Source: a virus
Virus record (IMG/VR): IMGVR_UViG_3300033151_000426
Location: 1-29,027 of that record
Length of the DNA: 29,027 bases
Reading direction: 5' to 3' (one strand)
Shown: positions 21,517 through 29,016 of the stretch, one piece after another
Numbering within the stretch: the stretch's first letter is position 1
Layout of the letters: each line of letters begins with the position of its first letter
Translations under genes and position numbers: made by a program
The notes under the pieces: model-generated
Databases searched by the model: none
Told to the model about the DNA's origin: nothing
What the model saw: only the letters and a program-made list of their open reading frames with translations

Positions 21517-22596
21517 TTACTTCTTTTTACGATTGTCAGACGCTGCGTCAGCGATGCTTTCCTTCTCGGCTTTTGCAGCGGCAGCGGCCATTGCAGGTAC
21601 AGTTGCACCCAGACCCAGTTTGATAATCGCATCAGGGCGAGTACACAGGTTAGCTGGATTTGACTGAGACTCAATCTCGATACCTTTGTTCATACGCAGG
21701 GCTTCTTGCATTGCGTAATACGCAACACCCATTGTATTCACAGCATTGAGCGTATCGGCAGGAGCGAAGCGAGTAATAAACAAACCACGGACACCTTCTG
21801 GGACAAGCAGAGCGGTGTCGTCCTGAACAAACTTAACGCCGCCAACTTTGCCGCGATAGTTTTCCCAGATGATACCACCGTACTCAAAACCAGCACGGAC
21901 ATCGTTGCGGTTCATCGCGCTGTCCTGATATCGCAGGTACTGCGCTTTAACGTCAGCATTGGAGATAAACGCATCGAAGAACGAATCAGAACACAACGCC
22001 CGTGAACCCGTCATTGACGCGCCACCTAACGTATCTTCCTGTATGCGGGTTGCCTGAACACACGTTGCTCGAACGTCAGTGTTGTTCGCCAAGTCCATCG
22101 CCAGTGTTTGCTGGGTCAAATTAAACGAGCCGAACAAGTCCATGATAACGGTTGTACCGTCAGCATCCATGACCTTACCTTTGATCGCACCCATACGGTG
22201 ATGTTCAATGGTCGCGTCCAGATCACCGCGCATAGTTGCAAGGCGCTGACCAACGTAGCCGGTCATCGTCTCAACATCGCTCTCTTGACCAAAGGCGCGA
22301 AGATTCTGGATTTCTTCAGCGTAAATCGTAGCGCGTTCAGGTAAGTGAGGCACGATGAAAGGAGTCATATCGCGCTTATCAGCGTTTACATTCTCACCCA
22401 CTCCACCGCGAGCGGTGTTAGGAATCAAACGCAGACTGCCGTGCGAACGCTCCACTTGGATAGTCGTAGTAGATACGCCCGCTTCTTGGAAGTACCCAAG
22501 TTGACCAATGCGACCGGGGGTGTGTGGAGTGAGGTTAATCGCCTCAGTGAGTGACGACATTGTAAATGCGTCCGCGCTAAATACGTCTAACAACAT
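21517..22596 (-). CDS. major capsid protein (lambda gpE family)
   Basis: A 359-residue protein of the gpE family: DVFSADAFTMSSLTEAIN (4-21) at the N-arm, LGYFQEAGVSTTTIQVERSHGSLRLIP (about 34-60), and the Ala-rich part VGQRLATMRGDLDATIEHHRMGAIKGKV near 118-145. VRGLFITRFAPADTLNAVNTMGVAYYAMQEAL at about 268-299 is the conserved P-domain strand and loop with the Y-Y residues. The C terminus is Ala-rich and ends with a basic NRKKK. It starts one base inside the D-like stop (TAATG). It forms the HK97-fold shell. The C-terminal 30 residues are longer than needed for the fold and may be flexible. Confidence 0.93.
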   Translation of the reverse strand: MLLDVFSADAFTMSSLTEAINLTPHTPGRIGQLGYFQEAGVSTTTIQVERSHGSLRLIPNTARGGVGENVNADKRDMTPFIVPHLPERATIYAEEIQNLRAFGQESDVETMTGYVGQRLATMRGDLDATIEHHRMGAIKGKVMDADGTTVIMDLFGSFNLTQQTLAMDLANNTDVRATCVQATRIQEDTLGGASMTGSRALCSDSFFDAFISNADVKAQYLRYQDSAMNRNDVRAGFEYGGIIWENYRGKVGGVKFVQDDTALLVPEGVRGLFITRFAPADTLNAVNTMGVAYYAMQEALRMNKGIEIESQSNPANLCTRPDAIIKLGLGATVPAMAAAAAKAEKESIADAASDNRKKK

Positions 22597-22913
22597 TATA
22601 CAGTCCTCAGAATGATTGAAGGGAGGTCGGTAGCCGCCGTGCCAGCATAGCCGGTCAACAGCGCCGTAGAAACCTCGGCGTTACGGGCGATAAGCGCGAC
22701 AGGCGTGTCGCCATCGGCAGTCACATTGTTCACAACAATGCCGATTGCAGTACCTGATGTCAACGCCTTAACGTAGTTGCCAGAAAGCTCAACGACCTGA
22801 CCGGCAACAATAGTGTCACCACTTTGAGCCAATCCGTTTTCGCGTGAATACTGACCATTTGCTTCAGACAAGAGAAATTCTCCGTCTTGAACACCTTGGA
22901 CTTTTTGTACCAT
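22596..22913 (-). CDS. head decoration protein (lambda gpD family)
   Basis: A 105-residue protein with GEFLLSEANGQYSREN at 11-26, the hallmark of the gpD family, followed by the AGQVVEL strand and a GIVVNNVTADGDTPVALIARNAEV core. In lambda the trimer binds at local threefold sites of the expanded shell and stabilises packaged heads. GAGGT stands about 9 bases before the ATG. The 56-base gap before the gene carries inverted repeats. It is translationally coupled with the major capsid gene. Confidence 0.92.
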   Translation of the reverse strand: MVQKVQGVQDGEFLLSEANGQYSRENGLAQSGDTIVAGQVVELSGNYVKALTSGTAIGIVVNNVTADGDTPVALIARNAEVSTALLTGYAGTAATDLPSIILRTV

Positions 22914-22929
22914 AGTTTGTATACCTCAA

Positions 22930-22966
22930 TTAATGGTGGTTAAATTTGGCTGAAACCAGCCATTAA
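22930..22966 (-). other. inverted repeats in the leader of the decoration gene
   Basis: On the minus strand TGGCTG-GTTT-CAGCCA (22947-22962) is a 6-bp hairpin. TTAATGG (22960-22966) and CCATTAA (22930-22936) can pair instead as an outer 7-bp stem. The two use overlapping bases, so they are alternatives. A smaller GAGCA/TGCTC stem (22975-22987) precedes them inside the end of the protease gene. This may be an mRNA processing or stability element for the highly expressed capsid genes. It is not a clean terminator. Confidence 0.35.
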
Positions 22967-22969
22967 AAA

Positions 22970-23488
22970 TCAGTGAGCAGTTTGCTCTTGACGCAAACGC
23001 CAAATTTCAGCAGTACTCAACGTCTTATGCTCGTCGGCCACTTCAGCGCCAACGTGCATCGAGTTAATCTCAGCTTCGCTTGCCTGTGCCAGCACAGCGC
23101 GGAACATGGCAACCGGGTCACCGATTGCCGCTAACACGCCACCAGCTTCCATACCTGCGGCTTCGCAAAGCTCACTCAGTTGTCCGGCAACAGTAAGGCG
23201 GTCATTCACCTGTGTGAGCGTAAAGTGACCAGCGATCATACCTGTCGCTAAATCAGATAGGTCAACCGCTTGGCAAGCTTCGATAATCTCGACAGCGCCC
23301 ATTGCTTCCGGCGTATGAATATGGTTCGTAGCGTAGACAACCTCACCGGTTACCGTGTCCGTTACTTCCAGATCAATGTTACCGGTAACTGCTTCTGTCT
23401 CAGTCTCCGTAACTTCTGCAACCGCTTCAGGAGCATCAACCGTAGCAGACATTGTCTGACCCGTATTTTCTGTTTGTTTTTTCTTCAT
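22970..23488 (-). CDS. predicted nested scaffold protein (Nu3-like), internal start in the protease gene
   Basis: In-frame ATG at 23486-23488 (residue 283 of the protease) opens a 172-residue product MKKKQTENTGQT, with a GAGGA about 13 bases upstream. The product is acidic in its first part and helical toward the end, as for a scaffold. By analogy with lambda C/Nu3 this shorter protein would be the main scaffold. The spacing of the ribosome-binding site is long, and a second internal ATG (MSATV, 12 residues on) is an alternative. This is inference from the family, not direct proof. Confidence 0.5.
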   Translation of the reverse strand: MKKKQTENTGQTMSATVDAPEAVAEVTETETEAVTGNIDLEVTDTVTGEVVYATNHIHTPEAMGAVEIIEACQAVDLSDLATGMIAGHFTLTQVNDRLTVAGQLSELCEAAGMEAGGVLAAIGDPVAMFRAVLAQASEAEINSMHVGAEVADEHKTLSTAEIWRLRQEQTAH

Positions 23489-24334
23489 AATACTTAAAGT
23501 TTCCTCGAATGTTGCAACTTGGTCGGCAAACCCGACAGATACTGCGTCAGCGCCGTCGAACACAGCCGCTTCGGTTGCGGCCACAGCTTTAGGGCTCATG
23601 TTGCGGTACTTCGCAACACGATTTACAAATAAATCTCTCGTCTTATCTACCCGCTTTTGCAAGTCAGCTTTAACGTCAGTAGACAGTGGCTCGTACGGGT
23701 TACCATCAACCTTATGTGCACCAGCATGGATAAGCGTGACCTTAACACCGTCGTCGGCCATTTTCTTGGATACGTCAGTGTGAGCAATGATGACCCCTAC
23801 CGATCCCGTATTCGCGCTCTCAGACACATACAACGTGTCCGCAGCAGCAGCAATAGCATAAGCACCAGACGCGGCCATAGAGCCGGTGTACGCGCTGATC
23901 GGCTTCACCTCACCTATCTCAGCAATGAAGTCAGTGAGAGCAAACAACTCGTCCACCTGACCACCGGGGCTGGATATGTCGAGTAAGATGGAGTCAACCA
24001 ATGGGTCGTCCAACGCCTGCCACAAGTCGCCGGTCAGCGAGTCGTAGGAAGTCATGCCGGACAGACTTTGAATTTGAGAACTGCGAGCCGAGAGTGTACC
24101 GGTGACGGGAATAATCGCTACACCGTCGTCTACTTGGTAATTACGCATCTGACGACCTTGAGCATTACCCGCCAACGCTCGCATATCTTCTCGCATCAAC
24201 GCGATGTTATCCACACCGGTTAATTGGTCGATGCCAACGCGGTCAGTAAGAGCTGACAGGAATACGTTTAGCGACCCGGCCTCCATAAGAAGCGGGGTGT
24301 TAAATACCTGTGACATTATGCGGTGATATTTCAT
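22970..24334 (-). CDS. prohead protease, S49/SppA-type, with C-terminal scaffold part (lambda gpC-like)
   Basis: A 454-residue protein. Residues 70-220 form the S49 domain: VAIIPVTGTL (72-81), SILLDISSPGG (115-125), and GSMAASGAYAIAAAAD (151-166), with the nucleophile probably Ser156. HAGAHKVDGNPY follows, with Lys208 as likely general base of the Ser-Lys dyad. From about 283 the sequence is acidic and low-complexity (TETETEAV) and looks like a scaffold. The C-terminal segment 340-454 is helical and ends RLRQEQTAH. In lambda, gpC cleaves and joins capsid components, and Nu3 starts inside C; a matching internal ATG is at 23488. An alternative start at 24316 (MSQVFN) cannot be excluded, because neither has a clear ribosome-binding site. 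Confidence 0.92.
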   Translation of the reverse strand: MKYHRIMSQVFNTPLLMEAGSLNVFLSALTDRVGIDQLTGVDNIALMREDMRALAGNAQGRQMRNYQVDDGVAIIPVTGTLSARSSQIQSLSGMTSYDSLTGDLWQALDDPLVDSILLDISSPGGQVDELFALTDFIAEIGEVKPISAYTGSMAASGAYAIAAAADTLYVSESANTGSVGVIIAHTDVSKKMADDGVKVTLIHAGAHKVDGNPYEPLSTDVKADLQKRVDKTRDLFVNRVAKYRNMSPKAVAATEAAVFDGADAVSVGFADQVATFEETLSIMKKKQTENTGQTMSATVDAPEAVAEVTETETEAVTGNIDLEVTDTVTGEVVYATNHIHTPEAMGAVEIIEACQAVDLSDLATGMIAGHFTLTQVNDRLTVAGQLSELCEAAGMEAGGVLAAIGDPVAMFRAVLAQASEAEINSMHVGAEVADEHKTLSTAEIWRLRQEQTAH

Positions 24335-24352
24335 ATTATCGAAATATATCAG

Positions 24353-25795
24353 CTATCGGGTAGGTTTACTAGGTTTTGACGGTGCGTTACTATTTGCCGG
24401 GTTACCGGTAGCACTCGCGGCTTCAGGCTTACCTTGAGTCAGGTCGAGGCTTTCCTCTCGGTCTTTATCCTCACGGCGAGCAGCATCCACTTCCTCGATG
24501 TCGAGGCCGCGTTCAGCGACAACGGATGAGCGTGAGCGAAGACCCCCATCCACTTCCATCAATCTGGCCTGTACGTCTTGAACAGGGTTCTCGTAATTCC
24601 ACGCACTTGGTATCCACTCTACCTGAGTCGCTTCGTCCATCGACACGTCGCGGAACCCGGTGAGCACAGACGCTTCCATCAGCCATTGCCATACGGTGTT
24701 GCAGACTTGGTTAATGGTGAGAGCTTGCTCAGTCTTAATACGGCGACGGTAGCTGTTGTTAATCGCGCGAACTAGGCGGTCGTTGACGTTACTCCAATTG
24801 CCTGTAAGTAGCTCAAACGGTATCTCGAAGCCTGCTGCTATGCTTCTGAGCGTTTCATCCATATATAGATCGAAACCTGTACCTGCGTTATCACCTTCCA
24901 TGAGAGTCGCGTCTTCACCGGGCAACAATTCAAGCATTGAGTTTGGTTGTATCTGGGTCGCACCTTGTTCTACCAAAGTCTCGTCTTCATCAAGACTGAA
25001 TACCTCGGGGTTTCTCGTAATAATCCCGGTATAGCTCGATTTCGCGGCTTTTCGTGCGGATTCCGCTAAACTATACGCTTCAAGTGAATACGTCTTCAGT
25101 AGCGACTGACTGGCGTCCGGCTCACCTCTGACCATTCCTACTCGCTTGGGAGCATAGTAATGGATCACGTCGCGAGCGCGAATACGGACAGTCTTTTGAT
25201 TGAACTGCCAAGAGTTCCCGTTGCCGCCGGGGTGCTCGGTGTAAAAGTAGTAAGCAACACGCTGACCGCGTTTGTTGAACTCGATGCCGCCGACAACCCG
25301 GTTGCCGTTTGGTAGTGACTTGTTTAACGCCTCACTTAGAAACTCGGATTCCAACACCTGTAGCTGTAAAGGTGAACCATAACCAGCGCCACGCCGGATA
25401 CGCTTTCGGATAAATATCTCGCCGCTTACCCGCTTGCCGACCGCCATTACAGTGAGCATACCGCTGAAATCCAGCACACCTTCAGGGTCAAAGTGTTTAC
25501 TCACCTCTTTCCAATAAGCGTTCAGCTCAATCTTGTTAGCAGACGTGGAGCGCGGCATAATACCTTCTCCGATCTCGTCTGACACCAAGGTGTTGATAGC
25601 TTTGAAAATATAGGGGTGATTTCTATACGCGGAACGCGACCGGTTGCGCAGAGTATTAAGCTGCGGCAGCAGTTGGGTGTTAGCAGAACCGGGTGCGTCA
25701 GCATTCCAACTTAACGCTCGCTCGGTTTGGGATGCACCGTCATACGCACCTGCTCGTATGCGATTAATGCTGACAACTTTGTTTTGCACGGCCAT
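24353..25795 (-). CDS. portal protein (lambda gpB family)
   Basis: A 480-residue protein, near lambda gpB in size. SRSAYRNHPYIFKAINTLVSDEIGEGI (about 53-79) is the early conserved helix. YGSPLQLQVLESEFL (about 138-152), RARDVIHYYAPKRVGMVRGEP (about 200-220), and a WSNVNDRLVRAINNSYRRR segment near 345-363 are typical of this family. The Pro/Ser/Asn-rich end (NPANSNAPSKPSKPTR) is low complexity. The ATG overlaps the gpW-like stop (TGATG). The product makes the 12-fold ring through which DNA passes and onto which gpW and the terminase dock. Confidence 0.93.
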   Translation of the reverse strand: MAVQNKVVSINRIRAGAYDGASQTERALSWNADAPGSANTQLLPQLNTLRNRSRSAYRNHPYIFKAINTLVSDEIGEGIMPRSTSANKIELNAYWKEVSKHFDPEGVLDFSGMLTVMAVGKRVSGEIFIRKRIRRGAGYGSPLQLQVLESEFLSEALNKSLPNGNRVVGGIEFNKRGQRVAYYFYTEHPGGNGNSWQFNQKTVRIRARDVIHYYAPKRVGMVRGEPDASQSLLKTYSLEAYSLAESARKAAKSSYTGIITRNPEVFSLDEDETLVEQGATQIQPNSMLELLPGEDATLMEGDNAGTGFDLYMDETLRSIAAGFEIPFELLTGNWSNVNDRLVRAINNSYRRRIKTEQALTINQVCNTVWQWLMEASVLTGFRDVSMDEATQVEWIPSAWNYENPVQDVQARLMEVDGGLRSRSSVVAERGLDIEEVDAARREDKDREESLDLTQGKPEAASATGNPANSNAPSKPSKPTR

Positions 25796-26007
25796 CAGAT
25801 ATCTCGAACAGGTAGTGTGTTGCAGACCCTAGCACACGGTACTTGGTAACCGGCTTGCCTGCGGAGGTAGTTGTAGATCAGGTGACGCTGAACAAGTAGT
25901 TCGGATAGATTTCTAAATCTCACTTTGCCGGAGTCATAGGCAACAAGTAATTCTGAGCCTGCAATAGCGCGATCAAGGGCATCTAAATCGGCAGGCGTAA
26001 AACTCAT
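25795..26007 (-). CDS. head-tail connector, gpW-like
   Basis: The ATG at 26007 gives 70 residues, close to lambda gpW (68). A GTG at 26016 would add three residues. SFTPADLDALDRAIAGSELLVAYDSGKVRFRNLSELL matches the family pattern (helix, G-x-x-x-V-x-Y, V-x-(F/Y)-R-(N/S)-x-x-EL) through residue 38. The C terminus contains two cysteines and ends VRDI. It stands between the terminase and portal, as in lambda. The protein binds below the portal and completes the head before tail joining. Confidence 0.88.
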   Translation of the reverse strand: MSFTPADLDALDRAIAGSELLVAYDSGKVRFRNLSELLVQRHLIYNYLRRQAGYQVPCARVCNTLPVRDI

Positions 26008-26033
26008 GGTGATCACTCGGTAAAGTACAATTA

Positions 26034-26088
26034 CCCTGATATTAACCTATGTTGCAGGTTTAAGGCAATCAGGGTCGAAGTCGCCCTG
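26034..26088 (-). other. compound hairpin in the TerL-gpW gap
   Basis: On the minus strand CCCTGAT (26068-26074) pairs with ATCAGGG (26034-26040). Inside, TTA(A)ACCT pairs with AGGTTAA with one bulged A and loop GCAACAT. The upstream CAGGG (26084-26088) can instead pair with CCCTG (26070-26074), so two structures compete for one arm. The gap is the longest in the operon without an obvious gene (118 bases). A role in message processing is possible. Confidence 0.45.
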
Positions 26089-26160
26089 TAATTTCTTATA
26101 TTTCAGTTCTGACCAGTGATTTTTTCTAGTTGTTGAATTTGAAGCGAGTGCGGCGTCCAA
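26047..26160 (-). CDS. possible 37-residue ORF in the TerL-gpW gap
   Basis: A +1 frame relative to the end of TerL stays open from a TTG at 26160 (just after AAGG) to a TAG at 26047-26049. Its second half reads HWSELKYKKLQGDFDPDC, a plausible protein-like composition. It overlaps the last codons of TerL. The frame also covers the compound hairpin, so either the peptide or the RNA structure may be the selected feature. The TTG start and lack of an ideal ribosome-binding site keep this at low confidence. Confidence 0.25.
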   Translation of the reverse strand: MDAALASNSTTRKNHWSELKYKKLQGDFDPDCLKPAT

Positions 26161-28210
26161 CCTTACGCTTCTTCTCCTTCATCTCGCGGCGACTCTCTTT
26201 GGTTATGACGTTTGGGTTCACTTCTCGGTCAGAACTCAACCAGTATGGTGGTTTCTCCCAGTTCACAGTACTACCTTTTAGGTAAAACCACAGCGCGTGA
26301 GAGTAGACGCAAAGGTCAAACGACTCGTTCCTCTTTGCGACTGTTTCCCACCCCTTCGCTGTCCGTATCTCTGCGGTCAATTCCTTGAACCAAGGCTCTT
26401 TTTGCCAAGTGCCGAAGTGAAAATGCAAGTCACCGGGTTCGTCCTTATCTATCGACGCTGCAACCGCATCCTTCAACAACATCGTGTTCAGCATCATTAA
26501 AGGAATGTCACCAATCGCCCCAGAGAAGCGATCAGATTTCTTTGTAGCATCAGGGTAGGTGATTTTTATATGCGGAACATTCGCGGTTCTACTCGCCCCT
26601 TTAACCAAAAACACACGCTTCTGTAGTCGTTGCTTCTTGAGACTTCTCCAAAAGGCGTAGGCTCGCTCGGTACTACCAGCCTGTCCACCGGAGTCTATTG
26701 CTGTCATGTGAACGCGCATCTCGTCGTCACTATCCTCCATCCGGTAGGTTGATAGAACTACTTTGTCGGTAAGCAATGCCCAATCTTCGATCTCCGCGTG
26801 AGGTTTCACCCGACTACCGTCGTCGCGTTGAGTTATCGAGAAGCGGTCAATACAGACCCGCCTACCACCTTGTCCGTAGCACATAACCTGAACAACAAAG
26901 CGAGCGTTGCGGCCACCTTGTATGTCTACGGCGGCCAGCAACACTCTACCCCAACTCGGTACAATGAACTGCTCCAAGTCAGGTTCTGCTCGCGCCATTA
27001 GTGTACCGACTTTGCTGGTATCCACCCGGCGAGCAACCTCAAGGTACGGAGCACCGAAAGACGTGTTTAACACCACCTTTAGGCGTTCTTCGTCGCCGGT
27101 CAGCTTAAATTCTTCGTGAGCGTCAATCCATTCTAAGACAAGGTGTTGAAAGCTCTGGAAAGAAGCAAAGATACCTGAAAGCCAGTAGCTTTTTGTTGTA
27201 CTGGCAAGTTGCTCACCGTGAACCACGCCATCGCTTGAAATTGTCTGACCGTCCCCGATCCACTTACCGCTTCGTTTAAACTCTCGCTCTTGTGTGTGGT
27301 CTATCCCTGCTCCGCAGTTTATGCAAGTCAGCGTTGCCGCAGCAGCTCGCTCTACGCGCGGCAATGACTCATCGAGGTTGAACGCCTCAATACCTATGTG
27401 TGGGGCGAAGTAGTCTAAACAGTGAGGACATTGCCCGTACACGACGCACCGCGTACCCTGCCGGTACAGGCCAAGTATCCCCGACGTAGGTGGGGCGTCG
27501 TGTACTGAGGTTGGGACGTACTCAGGATCACTAACGGGTCGGCTTGGGCTACTCTCGGCCAGCACCATACCGCGTGACATTGCAGTGGTCACACGTTTAG
27601 CAGCAAGGTCGTAGAACGACCCTTCGTTACCTACAGTTGAGCCTCGATCAGTGTCTGACAACACTACACGCACATAGTCTTTTGAGGCTGTCTGACTCGG
27701 TGACGGCCAACCAAAATTGAGCAGCATACCAGATTTGAATATCTTGACGTAAACTGTGTCGCTACCCATTACCGGACGTATTTTCCTGCGAATCTCTGGT
27801 AATTCTGTGAGCAACTGCACTCCGAACCGGAACTTTCCGTAGTAGCTTGCAAGTTGTTCTGAGGGCAAAAACACCGCCATATCACAAGGGTCACTAAGGA
27901 TTGTATATGCAACGAATGTCGTGATGAGTGAGTATGTTTTACCAGTTCGAGCTGCACCAACCATGATCACAGATTTCACCTCACGCGCAGTAAGGTCGAG
28001 CATCGGTTGATGCATCAGGTGTGCCAAGTCGTAGTCCCAGCTCGGCATATTGTTCTGAGCAAACTCCACCAGATTCGCACTCAACTTCGGTCGCAGTATC
28101 TCGCATACCTCACTATAAATCTGCGACAGGTCACCGGTTGGCTTATCGATGTACTTGAACTGCTCTGCGTTGTTCAGCGCACCCATATCTGTGTGATCCG
28201 ACTTACCCAT
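26126..28210 (-). CDS. terminase large subunit (GpA family)
   Basis: The ATG at 28210 gives 694 residues. A TTG at 28216 has better spacing from AGGAG and would add two. GAARTGKT at 85-92 is the Walker A loop. RVVLSDTDRGS at 181-191 takes the place of Walker B: the usual acidic pair reads SD, as in a subset of this family by memory. GSFYDLAAKRVTTAMSRGMVLAESSPSRP (197-225) is the coupling region. C261, C264, C296 and C299 form a zinc ribbon. The nuclease has AAVDIQGG (Asp429) and AIDSGGQAGS (Asp506) as metal ligands, with SFDLCVYSHALW near the end. The C terminus is basic (KEKKRKVGRRTRFKFNN). It cuts concatemers and drives DNA into the procapsid. It overlaps or abuts the TerS stop. Confidence 0.94.
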   Translation of the reverse strand: MGKSDHTDMGALNNAEQFKYIDKPTGDLSQIYSEVCEILRPKLSANLVEFAQNNMPSWDYDLAHLMHQPMLDLTAREVKSVIMVGAARTGKTYSLITTFVAYTILSDPCDMAVFLPSEQLASYYGKFRFGVQLLTELPEIRRKIRPVMGSDTVYVKIFKSGMLLNFGWPSPSQTASKDYVRVVLSDTDRGSTVGNEGSFYDLAAKRVTTAMSRGMVLAESSPSRPVSDPEYVPTSVHDAPPTSGILGLYRQGTRCVVYGQCPHCLDYFAPHIGIEAFNLDESLPRVERAAAATLTCINCGAGIDHTQEREFKRSGKWIGDGQTISSDGVVHGEQLASTTKSYWLSGIFASFQSFQHLVLEWIDAHEEFKLTGDEERLKVVLNTSFGAPYLEVARRVDTSKVGTLMARAEPDLEQFIVPSWGRVLLAAVDIQGGRNARFVVQVMCYGQGGRRVCIDRFSITQRDDGSRVKPHAEIEDWALLTDKVVLSTYRMEDSDDEMRVHMTAIDSGGQAGSTERAYAFWRSLKKQRLQKRVFLVKGASRTANVPHIKITYPDATKKSDRFSGAIGDIPLMMLNTMLLKDAVAASIDKDEPGDLHFHFGTWQKEPWFKELTAEIRTAKGWETVAKRNESFDLCVYSHALWFYLKGSTVNWEKPPYWLSSDREVNPNVITKESRREMKEKKRKVGRRTRFKFNN

Positions 28211-28212
28211 GC

Positions 28213-28878
28213 TCAATTGATCTCCTGCTCTGTCAGCGTCACTCGCAGCTTGTCGATTTCCCGGTCAACGATTGCCAGTTGTTCTGGGCTGAGGCCGACC
28301 TCCCGTTCAATGTGGTCGGGTAAGGTTGAGAGTGATATGTCGATGACCTTAAACTTCTCAGCGATGAAGTGATGCAGGTCGTCGGTGGAAACATAGTTGC
28401 CGAGTTTCACCTGCAACTCGACGTATTTCAGTTGTGACTCGATTACCGCCTTTCGTTCGGCGGGCTTCAGGCCAGCATAGGGATCGTCGCCGTCCTCCGT
28501 GCTCAGGTCGATGCCAAATATCTTTCGTGCGGTTTCCGGCAAGCTATATGCAAGCTTGCCGTTTACCGTACCCGTTGATCTGAGGTTGCCAATTTGTTCG
28601 CTCACATGACGAGGGGTCATCTGTAATAATTTACTCAATTCGAGCTGCGTATAAATATCGTTGCGGTCAATTACCCAACGTTTCGCGTTGCCCTCACGAC
28701 CTGAGACGCGATTTTGCGACGTGGAGGTAGCTTCTGGCTGGTTGTTTGCGGCTGGATCATCTGCCGCAGAACCAGTTGGTGAACCGTATCTCTGGTTGCG
28801 TTTGTAGTGTGCGCTACATAGTTGTTTTGCGAAGTTTGGGTTTTGACAACCACGTACACTACATTTACCTTTAGCCAC
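28213..28878 (-). CDS. terminase small subunit (Nu1-like) with N-terminal zinc finger
   Basis: It starts at GTG, with AGGGG six bases before it. The 221-residue product has an N-terminal finger Cys6-x4-Cys11-x9-Cys21-x2-His24 followed by YKRNQRYG, a motif common in phage HNH proteins and DNA-binding small proteins. A low-complexity linker (33-65) leads to a winged-helix segment (about 71-117, TQLELSKLLQMTPRHVSEQIGNLR, then SLPETARKIFG), typical of Nu1-like TerS. A helical, charged oligomerisation part follows. It recognises packaging sites and regulates TerL. The finger is not part of lambda Nu1 and may add DNA contacts. It comes directly before TerL, as expected. The domain fusion is the odd feature. 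Confidence 0.88.
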   Translation of the reverse strand: MAKGKCSVRGCQNPNFAKQLCSAHYKRNQRYGSPTGSAADDPAANNQPEATSTSQNRVSGREGNAKRWVIDRNDIYTQLELSKLLQMTPRHVSEQIGNLRSTGTVNGKLAYSLPETARKIFGIDLSTEDGDDPYAGLKPAERKAVIESQLKYVELQVKLGNYVSTDDLHHFIAEKFKVIDISLSTLPDHIEREVGLSPEQLAIVDREIDKLRVTLTEQEIN

Positions 28879-28887
28879 TGAAACCCC

Positions 28888-29016
28888 TTATGTTTGTTGG
28901 AGTTCAGGATTAGACAGTACTTTGTCAAGTCTGTCAACTTCATCAACGAAGCCCATAGAACAAGAGGCAAATAAAGATACCTTACAAAAAGCTGACAGGG
29001 AGAGCGTTCTCGACAT
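28888..29016 (-). CDS. possible short ORF at the window edge, 42 aa from its first ATG here
   Basis: The frame is open to the right edge of the window, so the real start may lie outside. From ATG 29016 it encodes MSRTLSLSAFCKVSLFASCSM and ends in ELQQT, with its stop 9 bases before the TerS start. LFASC near residue 19 is a weak lipobox, and the mature part would be 24 residues with DEVDRLDKVL. In lambda, lysis genes precede the terminase, so a lipoprotein of the spanin type is conceivable. The terS promoter lies inside its 3' end. There is not enough to identify it. Confidence 0.35.
   Translation of the reverse strand: MSRTLSLSAFCKVSLFASCSMGFVDEVDRLDKVLSNPELQQT
28909..28937 (-). promoter_or_regulatory. 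sigma70-type promoter of the packaging/head operon
   Basis: On the minus strand TTGACA (28932-28937), a 17-bp spacer, and TCTAAT (28909-28914; 5 of 6). The predicted start is near 28902, 24 bases before the TerS GTG, leaving room for the AGGGG ribosome-binding site. Confidence 0.75.
28913..28935. promoter_or_regulatory. imperfect dyad inside the terS promoter, candidate operator
   Basis: GACAG(T)ACTT at 28913-28922 and AAGTCTGTC at 28927-28935 are reverse complements apart from one extra T. The dyad spans the gap between -35 and -10, so a bound protein would block the polymerase. Confidence 0.45.

Noticed and set aside
28671-28970. 99-codon minus-strand ORF overlapping TerS.
   Set aside because: It runs through the terS promoter and a different frame of TerS; the encoded sequence has no recognisable pattern.
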